In this document: positions 55,372-64,000 of the stretch, in pieces
Layout of the letters: each line of letters begins with the position of its first letter
Numbering within the stretch: position 1 is the stretch's first letter
NCBI GenBank assembly: GCA_049692255.1
Contig: JBAVOR010000016.1
Coordinates: forward strand, 7,006 to 71,005
Source of the DNA: JBAVOR01 sp049692255
GTDB taxonomy: Bacteria > Babelota > Babeliae > Babelales > JACPOV01
Direction: 5' to 3'
Length of the DNA: 64,000 bases
Notes under the pieces: generated by a model
The model's input: the letters and a program-made list of their open reading frames with translations, nothing else
Database searches by the model: none
What the model was told of the DNA's origin: nothing
Position numbers and translations under genes: made by a program

Positions 55372-56937
55372 TTATTTTTCAGGAACAACCTTTAAGTCCA
55401 ATTGTTTTTGAAACGATTCCCATGCGCTTTTTTTGATCCAGAGATAAATGAGATTTTTTTCCTGTAAATTCCCTTGTTCATCAAACCAAGTATTGTCAGA
55501 CGATGCACTGTTTGATGCAGTGCCCAAGAATAAAGGGTCCATTATCAGATTGAGCAGCTTCACTTCTTGTGTGCCATCTGTGCTCATTTTAGTCAGCAGT
55601 TGCCATTCCTCTTCTGATTTATAAATAGCAATTTGCTTGTTATCTTCTAATCGTACCTTTTGCCACCCTGTGCGAAGAGTTGTTACTGTTTTTGTATAAT
55701 TTTTTTTGATTTCATTTTTGTCGAGCAATTCTCCAACCATTTTTCCTACGGGCATGGTTACATGCGCATGTAAATGTATTCTCGAGTTTATGTTTGTTAA
55801 GTCTTCTATTTTGCCGGGAACATATTGTATCGACAGATGCATTTTATCTGTTTTGTTGGTCATTTCATGAAATTGAGAAAAAAGATAGGTATGATCACGA
55901 ATTGCTAAAGAAAGTTGACGATATGCAGCCATCTCCGTTGTTGGTTGCTCGATTAATCGCTTAAGTACCATCATCATCCAATCAGAAAGTTGATGTATAT
56001 TCTTCCGATTATTGGCATTAAAAAGGGTGCTATGCAAATTATCTAAAAATAACTCATGATCATGGATTGTGTCATATTCTTTCTGTCTTGCTGATGCCGA
56101 CAAAGAATTGTTAAGCGATGTAATACTTTGATGTATTGGTGTGGGAAGTTGCGCCAAGTTTTTGCAGGTATTCCAGCTAGTTACCAGCATATCGTCTTTG
56201 CTGGGTATAGTTTGGGTTTCGTACTGCAGCGGATTTGGTAACGTAATTAACGGAGATGCATTATTTTTGTCTGCAATTGCTTGAATGACTTGTAGCTGCT
56301 GCTTATCTTCATCTAATTGATCAAATGGATGAAGAGTAAATCTTTTGGGGTCGATATATTCTCTTGGATATTGCAGATAACCCCAGGGGTGACAGATACT
56401 ATAGTGCTTTTGTATGCCACTGTGTTGTTTCAATAGTAGCCCTTGGTTGGTGCTATAACAGCTTCCTTGTGTTCCAATAAATTTTCCTTCATCGATAAGC
56501 TGTTGTAGGGTTTTAAATACGGTGTATTCGGGTAACGCTTGCAATAATACACGTGCACCTGGCGTATTTAAGTTGGCAGCTGCATGAGCAACTGATATGT
56601 TAAAGCGTTGCGTAATTGCACTGATGAGCTGCTTGATGCCTGCATCACTATTGCAATAGGTGTGGTACGCTTTGCATGCCTGGCTGAATGCTCTGATATT
56701 TCGTGTAATGACCGGCAAATCGGCGTAATTGATAAAAGAAGTGGTGCCGACTACGGTATTAAGCATACATGCAATATGGCCAATGATTTCAGGTGGTAGT
56801 TGATTAATATATATATTTTTTGAACTATCAGCTGCCTTTACGGCAAGCAGCTGTTGTTCTTTGGGCTGTTCCATTGCGAATGCAGTGCATGCAATAAAAA
56901 TAATAAAAAAGAGTGAGTAAATTATTGTTTTTTTCAT
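55372..56937 (-). CDS. Exported protein with F-box-like motif
   Basis: 521 residues with a signal peptide (1-20). Residues 45-60 read NQLPPEIIGHIACMLN, which matches the start of an F-box (LPPE--x-I--x-L), the Skp1-binding helix of eukaryotic ubiquitin ligases. The rest is a long, mostly helical region with no motif I recognise, which would be the substrate-facing part. If delivered to the host it could recruit the SCF ubiquitin ligase. The F-box is short and judged by eye. A transcript start is likely in the 56938-57044 gap. Confidence 0.55.
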   Translation of the reverse strand: MKKTIIYSLFFIIFIACTAFAMEQPKEQQLLAVKAADSSKNIYINQLPPEIIGHIACMLNTVVGTTSFINYADLPVITRNIRAFSQACKAYHTYCNSDAGIKQLISAITQRFNISVAHAAANLNTPGARVLLQALPEYTVFKTLQQLIDEGKFIGTQGSCYSTNQGLLLKQHSGIQKHYSICHPWGYLQYPREYIDPKRFTLHPFDQLDEDKQQLQVIQAIADKNNASPLITLPNPLQYETQTIPSKDDMLVTSWNTCKNLAQLPTPIHQSITSLNNSLSASARQKEYDTIHDHELFLDNLHSTLFNANNRKNIHQLSDWMMMVLKRLIEQPTTEMAAYRQLSLAIRDHTYLFSQFHEMTNKTDKMHLSIQYVPGKIEDLTNINSRIHLHAHVTMPVGKMVGELLDKNEIKKNYTKTVTTLRTGWQKVRLEDNKQIAIYKSEEEWQLLTKMSTDGTQEVKLLNLIMDPLFLGTASNSASSDNTWFDEQGNLQEKNLIYLWIKKSAWESFQKQLDLKVVPEK

Positions 56938-56959
56938 TATTTTTTTTCAACTCTTTACT

Positions 56960-56988
56960 TTGTAAAATTATATATGTCAGCGTAGTAT
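56960..56988 (+). promoter_or_regulatory. Sigma-70-type promoter for the 65-residue membrane protein
   Basis: TTGTAA (56960-56965), 17 bases, TAGTAT (56983-56988), 56 bases before ATG 57045. Confidence 0.5.
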
Positions 56989-57044
56989 AGTCTATAAAAT
57001 AGAGTTCTATCATAACAATAATCTAAAAAAAGAGGAGTATTTAT

Positions 57045-57242
57045 ATGTGTTTTAACGCGCATGATTGGATAGTTTTTTTAGCGGGAGTACAAGTTTTTCA
57101 TACCCTTTCACATATGTTCTTAGGCATGTGGGACATGCTGCCAGTTCGCATAGGGGGCTTTACGCTAACTAAGCACAATAATATGTACATTATTATAATC
57201 AATGCAGTGATCGCAGCATTATTACTGTGGTATGCCTGCTAA
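57045..57242 (+). CDS. Small two-span membrane protein (65 residues)
   Basis: Two hydrophobic helices (about 8-28 and 47-63) separated by a loop with RIGGFTLTKHNN. AGAGGAG lies upstream. Histidines in HDWIVF and HTLSHMF could bind metal, but this is a guess. No family recognised; the start, promoter and gene spacing argue that it is real. Confidence 0.6.
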   Translation: MCFNAHDWIVFLAGVQVFHTLSHMFLGMWDMLPVRIGGFTLTKHNNMYIIIINAVIAALLLWYAC

Positions 57243-57263
57243 ACAATAGCGAATGCCAGTAAT

Positions 57264-57920
57264 TTATTGACCACGACTACGAAGACGCAATGCAGTATGC
57301 ATGCCATCATAACGTACGCTTTGTGTAGTGGAAAGGTAGCAATAAATATTAAATTTCAATTGATAATGCAACATCTGAACTGCTTGTTTATTAAAAGATA
57401 GCAATTGATAATTTGCCTGCATAATCATATTTAATAGCTCTATTGGATCGATCTTTTGAGGTATCGCACTCTGACCGTTCAAGATTGTTAATAGAGTAGA
57501 AAGATCGGTAACTTTTTGTTTTCTTTTTTCTATTAACTCTGTGGGATAGCCCTTAATATGGAGCGATGGAGTTGGCTGGGTATGTGTGCAATGATGCATA
57601 ACGGTTTTCTTGATATGATTTAAATGGGGCGATTCTTCTTCTTTGTTGGTCTGTATAATTCCCTTAGCTTCTTTTATTTGTTTCGCGCTTGCGGCAAAAG
57701 GAGCAATAGCTCTATTTTCCTCACGAATAACCCCAATAGCTTCATGCACTGCTGTATTATCTTTTGGTCTTGAATGCATATTAGACAAAGCACGCAATGT
57801 AGCAGCGCATTGGCTAAAGCTCGGCATTTCATTTTTCTGGCTTCCGCTATTTGCTGTATGGTTCATTGCACGTGTTTGCAGGGATGCAACTGCAGCTAAA
57901 ATGAGTATCAGTTTTTTCAT
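57264..57920 (-). CDS. Exported protein of unknown function
   Basis: 218 residues with a signal peptide (about 1-18), then a polar, mostly helical sequence with several His and Gln. No motif recognised. A near-perfect promoter lies 45 bases upstream, so it should be well transcribed. Confidence 0.6.
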   Translation of the reverse strand: MKKLILILAAVASLQTRAMNHTANSGSQKNEMPSFSQCAATLRALSNMHSRPKDNTAVHEAIGVIREENRAIAPFAASAKQIKEAKGIIQTNKEEESPHLNHIKKTVMHHCTHTQPTPSLHIKGYPTELIEKRKQKVTDLSTLLTILNGQSAIPQKIDPIELLNMIMQANYQLLSFNKQAVQMLHYQLKFNIYCYLSTTQSVRYDGMHTALRLRSRGQ

Positions 57921-57964
57921 AGTACCACCATTTAAAAATAAATAAGTATGAATAATTCACTATA

Positions 57965-57992
57965 ATTATAGCAAATATATCCATCTTGTCAA
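57965..57992 (-). promoter_or_regulatory. Near-perfect sigma-70 promoter
   Basis: On the minus strand, TTGACA (57987-57992), 16 bases, TATAAT (57965-57970). Drives the gene starting at 57920. Confidence 0.8.
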
Positions 57993-58088
57993 CTATTGCA
58001 GTGAATTGCAAATGCTTTTTTCTTTTTGTATTTTCCTATACAATAGTATCATTACCAATAGTTATTACATAATGGATAAAGAAAACCG

Positions 58089-58715
58089 ATGAGTAGAATT
58101 TTATTTACCGCATCTCTATTGCTGTTAAGTGTTGCAAGAATGCATGCCATGAACCAGACACCGAACAAGCTAGCGGCTATGGAATATCCTATTCTGGTAA
58201 AGGTCAAAACCTGCATAGATAATAAAAAAATAGAACGGTATATTAATGGCTACGTGCTATTAAACCCTATTAAAAATCATGATTACGTAGAATTAACCGA
58301 ACTCTATGCAAAATCATTCAATCGAGTAATAGAGCTTCTGTATTACATGCCTAACAGGCCTGGGAAAGGGCACGTATTTAATGATTTTGATACTATGAGG
58401 GTAGAAGAAAGGACTGATACATATGAAGTACGGTTTACAAAGAAAAATAGTAATCTTGATTCCTATCTTATGCATCTGATACAAGCACAGTATCCCTCCT
58501 TACTCGAAAATGTCCATGGACTGAGTGCGAATAAGCTGGCATTTGTGACGTATAACAAAAAACAAAAAGCAGCCTTATTGCAATATATACAAATCGATTT
58601 CTATAACTCTCAAACTCGTAAAAAAGCGACGCATATTGTTGACAGCAGTATGGTGCAGATAGCTACGCAGGGTTATAATAAGTCGATACTAGCCGATGAT
58701 TTCACAAAACAGTAA
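58089..58715 (+). CDS. Exported protein, member of a tandem paralogous pair (1)
   Basis: 208 residues with a signal peptide (1-20, ending MHA). Three blocks match the next gene: ELTELYAKSFNRVIELL, SYLMHLIQAQYPSLL and a C-terminal FVTYNKKQKAALLQYI. The fold is predicted beta with helices; I recognise no domain. The two genes are 18 bases apart and share a transcript. Confidence 0.65.
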   Translation: MSRILFTASLLLLSVARMHAMNQTPNKLAAMEYPILVKVKTCIDNKKIERYINGYVLLNPIKNHDYVELTELYAKSFNRVIELLYYMPNRPGKGHVFNDFDTMRVEERTDTYEVRFTKKNSNLDSYLMHLIQAQYPSLLENVHGLSANKLAFVTYNKKQKAALLQYIQIDFYNSQTRKKATHIVDSSMVQIATQGYNKSILADDFTKQ

Positions 58716-58733
58716 CAACTGGCAGGAGTACTA

Positions 58734-59327
58734 ATGAAACTACGACTATCTATTGCATTATTGGTAGCAGCGCCATTAATAAGCGCAATGGAACAAGATA
58801 CAGAAAAAGTTGCATGCAAGGGATATTCAAATCTTTCATATTTTGTTGGCATACCGGGTCAACGTACCGTGGGTGGAGAAAATACGATATCTCTGTTTCC
58901 TATACACGTTGATCTCAAGTATAGGAAACCATTTCAACATAAGGAATGGATAGAAATCTATACAAAATCATTTGCATCCCTTATAGATATTACTGTGCGC
59001 AATACACAGACGAATCATAGGGAAATCCTTTTTGATTGTCCGGCTACTATGAAGGTGACAGATGGGGACCCAGTGTGCATAACATTTCTGAGCGAGAACA
59101 TACTTCACAATGATTTTACGCGTTATCTGATGGAACACAAATACCATACATTGCTCAGCTCTAGGTCGCTCTATTCAGACGTTGTATTAGATAAAAGTGC
59201 TTCTGTTATATATAACAAATCAAGCAAAAAAGCAGTAGTTAAAGATATAACATTAGAATTTAAAAATATAAAAACTAAAGCAACAGCTATGCATCGTATA
59301 CGCGAACTAGAGCTGAGTGACAAATAG
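58734..59327 (+). CDS. Exported protein, member of a tandem paralogous pair (2)
   Basis: 197 residues with a signal peptide (about 1-18, ending ISA). Blocks EWIEIYTKSFASLIDI, RYLMEHKYHTLL and VIYNKSSKKAVVKDI correspond to those in the preceding protein, showing an old duplication. Function unknown. Confidence 0.65.
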   Translation: MKLRLSIALLVAAPLISAMEQDTEKVACKGYSNLSYFVGIPGQRTVGGENTISLFPIHVDLKYRKPFQHKEWIEIYTKSFASLIDITVRNTQTNHREILFDCPATMKVTDGDPVCITFLSENILHNDFTRYLMEHKYHTLLSSRSLYSDVVLDKSASVIYNKSSKKAVVKDITLEFKNIKTKATAMHRIRELELSDK

Positions 59328-59335
59328 CTAAAAGC

Positions 59336-60049
59336 TTATGCTATTTTTTTATACCGTGCGTGTTTGCATTTAAGATATGTAGCGATTGCTTTTTGTTTAA
59401 TAGTATTGATAACTGTTCTGACCACTGATGAGTAGATGCTCACCAGTTGATCACTCATGTGTTGTACTTGTGATGCAATAGTTGTATCAATAAAAGTGCC
59501 ATCGGCATTAAACGCCTTCCAGACTGAAGGGATGGTAATAGTTGTTGCTACCGGAACCATCTGCAGCCCTTTAGCAACTACAGTCAGATGGGCAACAGCA
59601 GTTGCGCCACCGTTGGGGCCGCCGGCATAACCAACAAAGGCAACCGGTTTTTTATTCCATTCAACGTATAGACTATCAAGTGCGTTTTTCAATACGCCAG
59701 GAAAGCTGCTGTTATATTCAGGTACTACGATAATAAATCCATCGTAGTGCGCGATAGCGTCAGACCATTTTTGTATGATAGGGTCGGTAATAACAGTACG
59801 CGTTGCTGGTGGCGTAGCATCAGCAAAGAATGGGATATTAAAATCGCGTAAATCAATAATCTCAGCAGTTATCTTTTTATTGGGACGCATGATTTTTAAG
59901 AGTGCTGCACCAACTTTTGCGGATGAGCGGTCATTACGTGTGCTACCCAATAGAATGCCAATGCGTGGAGTGCGTGCAGAAATATAGGTGACTAAGCACG
60001 CAGTGGAGGCAGCTGCTACCGCTACTAGTATCAAGATGCTTTTTTTCAT
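59336..60049 (-). CDS. NADPH-dependent FMN reductase-like flavoprotein, exported or membrane-anchored
   Basis: 237 residues. After an N-terminal hydrophobic segment (about 5-24) comes a flavodoxin-like fold with RIGILLGSTRNDRSSAKVG, PEYNSSFPGVLKNALD (FMN phosphate/ring contacts) and VGYAGGPNGG. These are the motifs of the NADPH-dependent FMN reductase/chromate reductase family. Family members are normally cytoplasmic, so the N-terminal hydrophobic segment is unusual. It lies 38 bases after the prohibitin-like gene and shares its transcript. Confidence 0.88.
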   Translation of the reverse strand: MKKSILILVAVAAASTACLVTYISARTPRIGILLGSTRNDRSSAKVGAALLKIMRPNKKITAEIIDLRDFNIPFFADATPPATRTVITDPIIQKWSDAIAHYDGFIIVVPEYNSSFPGVLKNALDSLYVEWNKKPVAFVGYAGGPNGGATAVAHLTVVAKGLQMVPVATTITIPSVWKAFNADGTFIDTTIASQVQHMSDQLVSIYSSVVRTVINTIKQKAIATYLKCKHARYKKIA

Positions 60050-60087
60050 GTGGGTTCCTTTATAATTTTAAATTTTCGCTTTTATTG

Positions 60088-60879
60088 TTACCCTATATCA
60101 TTCATTGATAAAAATGGCGTGTTGCCGCCAGCAACACGGGGCAGATGTCCATCCCACTTTTCAATCGCGCGAATGAGTGCTTCTGCTTTTTTTAACGCAA
60201 TCAGTTCTTGTGTCACTGATTCTTTTTTTACCTTGAGTCCATATGCTTCTGCATCTGCCTTCGATTTTGCTTGAATCATCTCTTCTTTTACTTTTTCTGT
60301 TAGATTTTTTGCTGTTTTAGCACTTTGTTCAGCGATCTGCTTTTCTTCTACTGCATGCATAAAATCACGCGAGAAATCAGAATGTACAAAGTTAAAATCG
60401 ATCAGTTTAATATGCATCAATGCTAAGCGGTCACGCAAATCATTAAATACCATATCTTTTGCGGTATGACGATACTGAATAAGGTCTTCAGCGGTAAATT
60501 TAGCAACAACTGCTTTGATACATTCCTGTGAAAGAGGGTCGATAATGATCTCTTCAAAATGAGTGCCAACACTTTCATACAGTTTAAACGCATCTTCTAT
60601 AGTATAGTTAATAGCTATTCCGATAGAAACATGCTGCAAATCTTTTGTAAGAGCGGTAGTCTCTTCTTCTGACTTTAAAATACGATTGTCGATATACGCA
60701 ATTTGGTCAATGACAGGTATTTTTAGATACGCACCAGTCTGCTTTTGAACCTTAATTACTTCGCCCAAGCGTAAATGCAATGCAGTATAGCCGGGATTAA
60801 CGATGTAAAATGACAAAGGCGCGATCATTAAGATAGCGAGCATGACAATAACAAACACAGGAAGCATATTCTTGAACAT
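60088..60879 (-). CDS. SPFH/prohibitin-like membrane protein
   Basis: 263 residues: an N-terminal membrane anchor (about 7-30), an SPFH domain (about 30-200) and a helical region. The C-terminal IEKWDGHLPRVAGG segment closely matches prohibitins. Prohibitin-type proteins form large membrane rings and regulate membrane proteases. It heads a two-gene row with the FMN reductase. HflC/HflK are alternatives, but the C-terminus favours prohibitin. Confidence 0.88.
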   Translation of the reverse strand: MFKNMLPVFVIVMLAILMIAPLSFYIVNPGYTALHLRLGEVIKVQKQTGAYLKIPVIDQIAYIDNRILKSEEETTALTKDLQHVSIGIAINYTIEDAFKLYESVGTHFEEIIIDPLSQECIKAVVAKFTAEDLIQYRHTAKDMVFNDLRDRLALMHIKLIDFNFVHSDFSRDFMHAVEEKQIAEQSAKTAKNLTEKVKEEMIQAKSKADAEAYGLKVKKESVTQELIALKKAEALIRAIEKWDGHLPRVAGGNTPFLSMNDIG

Positions 60880-61058
60880 AAAAGTATCCTTTCAGAGAGC
60901 AAAAAGCGCAATGCACGCGAAATGCATGTATAACAACACTGTTTTTTTGATTTGCTCTATTACACCGCTAGAAACACAGAGCATGAGAAATGAAATAATT
61001 GAATAAATTAGGTCTAATAGAATTAGTCTACACGAACCGATAAAAAAGGCAAGACTAA
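60880..61058. other. Intergenic region before repeat R4
   Basis: No gene seen in this stretch, which leads into repeat R4; the prohibitin-like promoter should be in its first 100 bases. Confidence 0.35.
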
Positions 61059-61131
61059 GCGCTCGTCCCGAAAGCTAATTGCGCTCGTCCTGAGTTTATC
61101 GAAGGATATCGGGCGCAGGCAGGATGAGCGC
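61059..61131. repeat. Palindromic intergenic repeat, copy R4
   Basis: Two GCGCTCGTCC arms (61059 and 61081), a TATCGAAGGATATC element and a closing AGGATGAGCGC. It belongs with R1 and R2, and lies between the prohibitin-like and hexosaminidase genes. Confidence 0.75.
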
Positions 61132-61161
61132 TTTTTGAGCCGCATTATTTGATACAGCGCC

Positions 61162-62862
61162 TCACGCTTGTACTGGCATTCTGCCTATTGATATCAAATT
61201 TCCACGCAGTAGATCAACTGCTGCTTCATGCGCAGGGCCGATCTCTTCGTAAGCAACAATAATAGTGTCTGCTGATCGCACTAATGACACACTATACGGA
61301 GTGCCAAATAGAACAACGGTAACCGTTTTACCTGCTTTGGTAAGTTCGTTAATCAGAGCAATGGTTTCGGCGGTAATGCCAAAGTTCTTTGCAGCGTTCT
61401 TATGCATGTCTCCGATGGCAATGATAACGGAGCGGTATAGGAAAGCGATAGCCATACATTCTTCTATTGCATGCTTTGTGGACGCTGGAGACCAATACGT
61501 TGCTGGGCAGTAGCGGGCATATGTATCATAGATAGGGGTGTTAAACTGCTTGCTTATAAGAAATAAACAGCTAGATGCGAGAAGATTTTGATTACATGAT
61601 ACTGTATCTGCTTGTTGAGCCACAGTAATTGCAGCCCGATACAGCTGTTTTTGTAAATCAATTGCTTCTGGCCGTGTGAGGAACGCTAAGTTTTGCAAGC
61701 TCGCCTCCCTGCGTTCATGTATATGAGCCCACTCTTTCGCACGTAATATTTTTAATACCCGTGCATCTAACTCCTCTATCGACACGCTGCCACTTTCTAC
61801 TACCCGCTTGATCAACTGCACGGCAAGGGGCACGTCGGTGGGGCATAAAATAATATCAGCGCCTGCCAAAAATGCGTACAGTTCTGCATAGCCTGCTTCA
61901 TACGTGTTGGTAATAGCTCGCATGCCCATACCATCAGTAATCACCAAGCCTTGAAATCCAAGTTTGTTTTTAAGTAACTGGGTAGTAATAATCGGTGACA
62001 TGCTGGTGGGCAGCTGTGAAGAGCTATCAAGTGCCGGTACGCTTAAATGCGCAGTCATTACAGCGCTAATGCCATTATCAATGAGCTGTGCAAATGGCTG
62101 AAGTTCAACTGATTCGAGGTGTTGGGCGCTATGCGCAATAACGGGTAACATTTTATGTGAGTCAATAGTAGTGTCGCCATGGCCAGGGAAATGTTTCGCT
62201 GTTGCTAAAATATGCGCATCGTGTAATCCACGTGCAAATGCAGTTGCGTGTTGTGCGACGCGCTCCGGATTATCACCAAAGGACCGATCATGAATAATGG
62301 GATTGCGCGGGTTATTGTTTACATCTGTCACCGGAGCCAAATTTATGTGTACTCCAATGGCAGCACATTGCCGTCCAATTTCTAAACTCAATTGATAGAT
62401 AAGATTCGTATCTGTAATAGCACCAAGCGTGAGTGCATGGGGATACTGTGTTACCAATTCTGGCCGCATTTTATGACTCATAGCAAGGCCCCATTCGCAA
62501 TCTTGCGCGATAAGTAATGGAATGCGCGAACAGCATTGAAACTGTTGTGTCATTGCCATTTGACTGAGAGGGTCATTATTGTATAAGAATATCACGCCAC
62601 CGACATGATATTCTTCAATCAGCTGTTGCACGTATGCAGGGTCGGTATTGTACGCACCAAATAGACGATGGGCTATCAGCGTGATGCGCGGTAGTCTGGT
62701 AGAACAGGCTGCTACACACAACAGTTGCCCTACCTTTTGTTCGAGCGTCATCTGCGCTAATGTTTGCTCAGCCCAGCTGCTTGGGGTAGTTAAAAAAGGT
62801 GGTTGTTGTGCATGCGATATGTTGCACAGCAACGCAATAAGAGTAAGAAAGAAGACTACCAT
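61162..62862 (-). CDS. nagZ: Exported glycoside hydrolase family 3 beta-N-acetylhexosaminidase (NagZ-like)
   Basis: 566 residues with a signal peptide (about 1-18). The GH3 N-terminal domain carries KHFPGHGDTTIDSH (the catalytic His and substrate loop of NagZ-type enzymes) and VITDGMGM, whose Asp is the nucleophile. A GH3 C-terminal domain (about 400-566) is also present, as in the larger two-domain Gram-positive NagZ rather than the single-domain cytosolic enzyme. It should remove GlcNAc from muropeptides outside the cytoplasm, complementing the VanX-like dipeptidase in wall turnover. Confidence 0.9.
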   Translation of the reverse strand: MVVFFLTLIALLCNISHAQQPPFLTTPSSWAEQTLAQMTLEQKVGQLLCVAACSTRLPRITLIAHRLFGAYNTDPAYVQQLIEEYHVGGVIFLYNNDPLSQMAMTQQFQCCSRIPLLIAQDCEWGLAMSHKMRPELVTQYPHALTLGAITDTNLIYQLSLEIGRQCAAIGVHINLAPVTDVNNNPRNPIIHDRSFGDNPERVAQHATAFARGLHDAHILATAKHFPGHGDTTIDSHKMLPVIAHSAQHLESVELQPFAQLIDNGISAVMTAHLSVPALDSSSQLPTSMSPIITTQLLKNKLGFQGLVITDGMGMRAITNTYEAGYAELYAFLAGADIILCPTDVPLAVQLIKRVVESGSVSIEELDARVLKILRAKEWAHIHERREASLQNLAFLTRPEAIDLQKQLYRAAITVAQQADTVSCNQNLLASSCLFLISKQFNTPIYDTYARYCPATYWSPASTKHAIEECMAIAFLYRSVIIAIGDMHKNAAKNFGITAETIALINELTKAGKTVTVVLFGTPYSVSLVRSADTIIVAYEEIGPAHEAAVDLLRGNLISIGRMPVQA

Positions 62863-62925
62863 ATAATTTAATCCTGTTGTGCTGCGGGTACTATTATCAT
62901 TGAATATATCTATTTCTATGCAAGT

Positions 62926-63006
62926 TTAAAATGGTGGCTGCGTTTGAGCAACAGAACAGGCATGGTTAAGAACAGTGAGTGCAATAACTATTTTTAGAAC
63001 ATTCAT
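62926..63006 (-). CDS. Signal-peptide-only small frame (26 residues)
   Basis: Starts MNVLKIVIALTVLNHACSVA and ends TQPPF, with AAGGAG 5-6 bases upstream. It is essentially a signal peptide followed by a few residues, and the end (AQTQPPF) resembles AQQPPF just after the signal of the NagZ-like gene downstream. It may be a real small protein, a leader, or the remnant of a duplicated hexosaminidase start. Confidence 0.4.
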   Translation of the reverse strand: MNVLKIVIALTVLNHACSVAQTQPPF

Positions 63007-63021
63007 ATATCTCCTTTTTTT

Positions 63022-64000
63022 CTATTGAGATAGTGCAGTAGTCAACTGTGTATATGCCTGTTGTAGCTTTTGTAATGCATCGATTAATTGATTCGCTTGA
63101 TCTGGTTTTTCCGGTTCTGGGTTTTGTTGCACTTGTTTTAACGCATCTATTTTGTTTTTTTGTGCTTGTACGACTGATTGCATAGATTGTATCTGTTCAA
63201 TAATTGTGGGCGGCACTTCCTGTTCGGGCATGGGCGTAGATTGTTTTAAGGTTTGTAACCATCGTGCAACAATGTTTGGGGCATCATATGGTTGAGATAA
63301 AGGTATGCCGGTGAGCAACGCTTCATACCATGCGTTGCCAGAGGTCATAAAAGTGCATCTGAAAAATGAGTTCATTTTGTGTATGGTTACCTGTTTGAGC
63401 GTGGTAGTTTGTGTACTTTGAGCAGTGAGCGGTGCGCATACTATTTTTTCAAAATAATAGCTGGTCGGTATTTTTGAAGGATTATTTATAATACTTTCTA
63501 ACAGAGAAGCCAATGAAACAGTGGGACTATGCAACTCTTTAACATACAGTATCCCTTCGTCTGGCATATTGGTCCATAGTATGGGCATGGTGTTTTGATT
63601 AATATGCAAAGAAATTGGTGCATAGATCCAATAGAGAGCATCAGATTTTTGCTGTGGATAGAAATCGAAAAAAAGATATTTCTTGTTGATAACGGTAGTG
63701 GGTCTGTTTTCTGCAAAAGCCCGCATTGCTTGTATGCGCGTGATGCGCTGAATATCATCATATTCTTTGTCCAGTTTGAACCATTGTGTGTGAGGAAAGC
63801 GAACAGCAGGTATCGATCGGATGATCTTGGTATTAATAAGAAAAGGGTTACTAATTAATTGTACAATTTCTCTCAGATTGCCATCCCCATTCACCATATA
63901 TCCTTGCAGGCGGGTAAAAAAAGGAGAAAATGCTGCTTTAATATCTAATTTAAGTACCATTGAACTCAGAAAAAAAGTGCTTGAAATAACGGTATAGTTC
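63022..64000 (-). CDS. Unknown protein with C-terminal coiled coil, 5' end outside window
   Basis: The first in-frame ATG is at 63960, but the frame stays open to the edge of the window (residues NYTVISSTFFLSS before it), so the real start may lie beyond. The visible part is at least 312 residues. The C-terminal 90 residues are Gln/Lys-rich with heptad spacing (IEQIQSMQSVVQAQKNKIDALK), a coiled coil. The main domain is unrecognised. The next frame starts 15 bases downstream. Confidence 0.65.
   Translation of the reverse strand, partial: NYTVISSTFFLSSMVLKLDIKAAFSPFFTRLQGYMVNGDGNLREIVQLISNPFLINTKIIRSIPAVRFPHTQWFKLDKEYDDIQRITRIQAMRAFAENRPTTVINKKYLFFDFYPQQKSDALYWIYAPISLHINQNTMPILWTNMPDEGILYVKELHSPTVSLASLLESIINNPSKIPTSYYFEKIVCAPLTAQSTQTTTLKQVTIHKMNSFFRCTFMTSGNAWYEALLTGIPLSQPYDAPNIVARWLQTLKQSTPMPEQEVPPTIIEQIQSMQSVVQAQKNKIDALKQVQQNPEPEKPDQANQLIDALQKLQQAYTQLTTALSQ

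Noticed and set aside
1..64000. CRISPR array, tRNA, rRNA or insertion sequence
   Set aside because: No regularly spaced direct repeats, no cloverleaf with a TTCGA-type loop that holds up, and no transposase gene were seen by eye; a scan with dedicated tools could still find a short tRNA.

Overview
The window looks like part of the chromosome of a Gram-negative-type, host-associated bacterium with a reduced, densely packed and moderately AT-rich genome. Three things point to this. Peptidoglycan genes (murE, mraY, a VanX-like dipeptidase, a NagZ-like hexosaminidase) are scattered rather than clustered. Very many proteins begin with a Sec signal peptide and match no family I recognise. Several secreted proteins carry eukaryotic-type domains: a USP deubiquitinase, an F-box-like motif, an ankyrin-like segment and a PPP phosphatase. 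A chlamydia-like class Ic ribonucleotide reductase fits the same lifestyle. I infer Candidatus Dependentiae (TM6) or a similar intracellular bacterium of protists. No rRNA or tRNA gene is visible, so this cannot be confirmed here.

Layout. 1-11.1 kb: murE (5' end outside the window), a secreted PPP phosphatase, a membrane pyrophosphatase (hppA), a secreted double-thioredoxin protein, nrdA-nrdB and a VanX-like dipeptidase. 11.1-12.7 kb: a two-gene ABC-2 exporter. 12.8-19.3 kb: a block of secreted proteins (PLD-like, serine hydrolase-like, USP deubiquitinase, coiled-coil protein, and a divergent unknown). 19.4-26.5 kb: two small membrane proteins, a CorC/HlyC-like protein and an lgt-dnaG-rpoD operon. 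26.7-31.2 kb: small secreted proteins around mnmG. 31.5-34.7 kb: mraY, an amino-acid permease and a membrane protein. 34.9-35.4 kb: remains of an outer-membrane-protein gene. 35.6-47.3 kb: one giant repetitive surface-type gene of about 3,893 codons, built from beta-helix and phage-tail-fibre-like modules. 47.4-50 kb: ogt, a 68-residue conserved protein and a DEAD-box helicase. 50-64 kb: small secreted proteins mixed with a umuD'-like/umuC pair, HAD, ankyrin-like and F-box-like proteins, an FMN reductase, a prohibitin-like protein, a NagZ-like hexosaminidase and a gene running off the right edge.

How they fit together. Housekeeping genes cover wall synthesis and recycling, dNTP supply, replication and transcription (dnaG/rpoD), lipoprotein maturation and DNA repair. 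The accessory content is an exported proteome aimed outward: enzymes and binding modules acting on eukaryotic-type substrates, plus one giant fibre- or adhesin-like protein. Intergenic DNA carries palindromic repeats ending in GCGCTCATC-type sequence; one copy lies in a broken gene, and a 16-base piece shared with another copy lies where a TPR gene has lost its 5' end.
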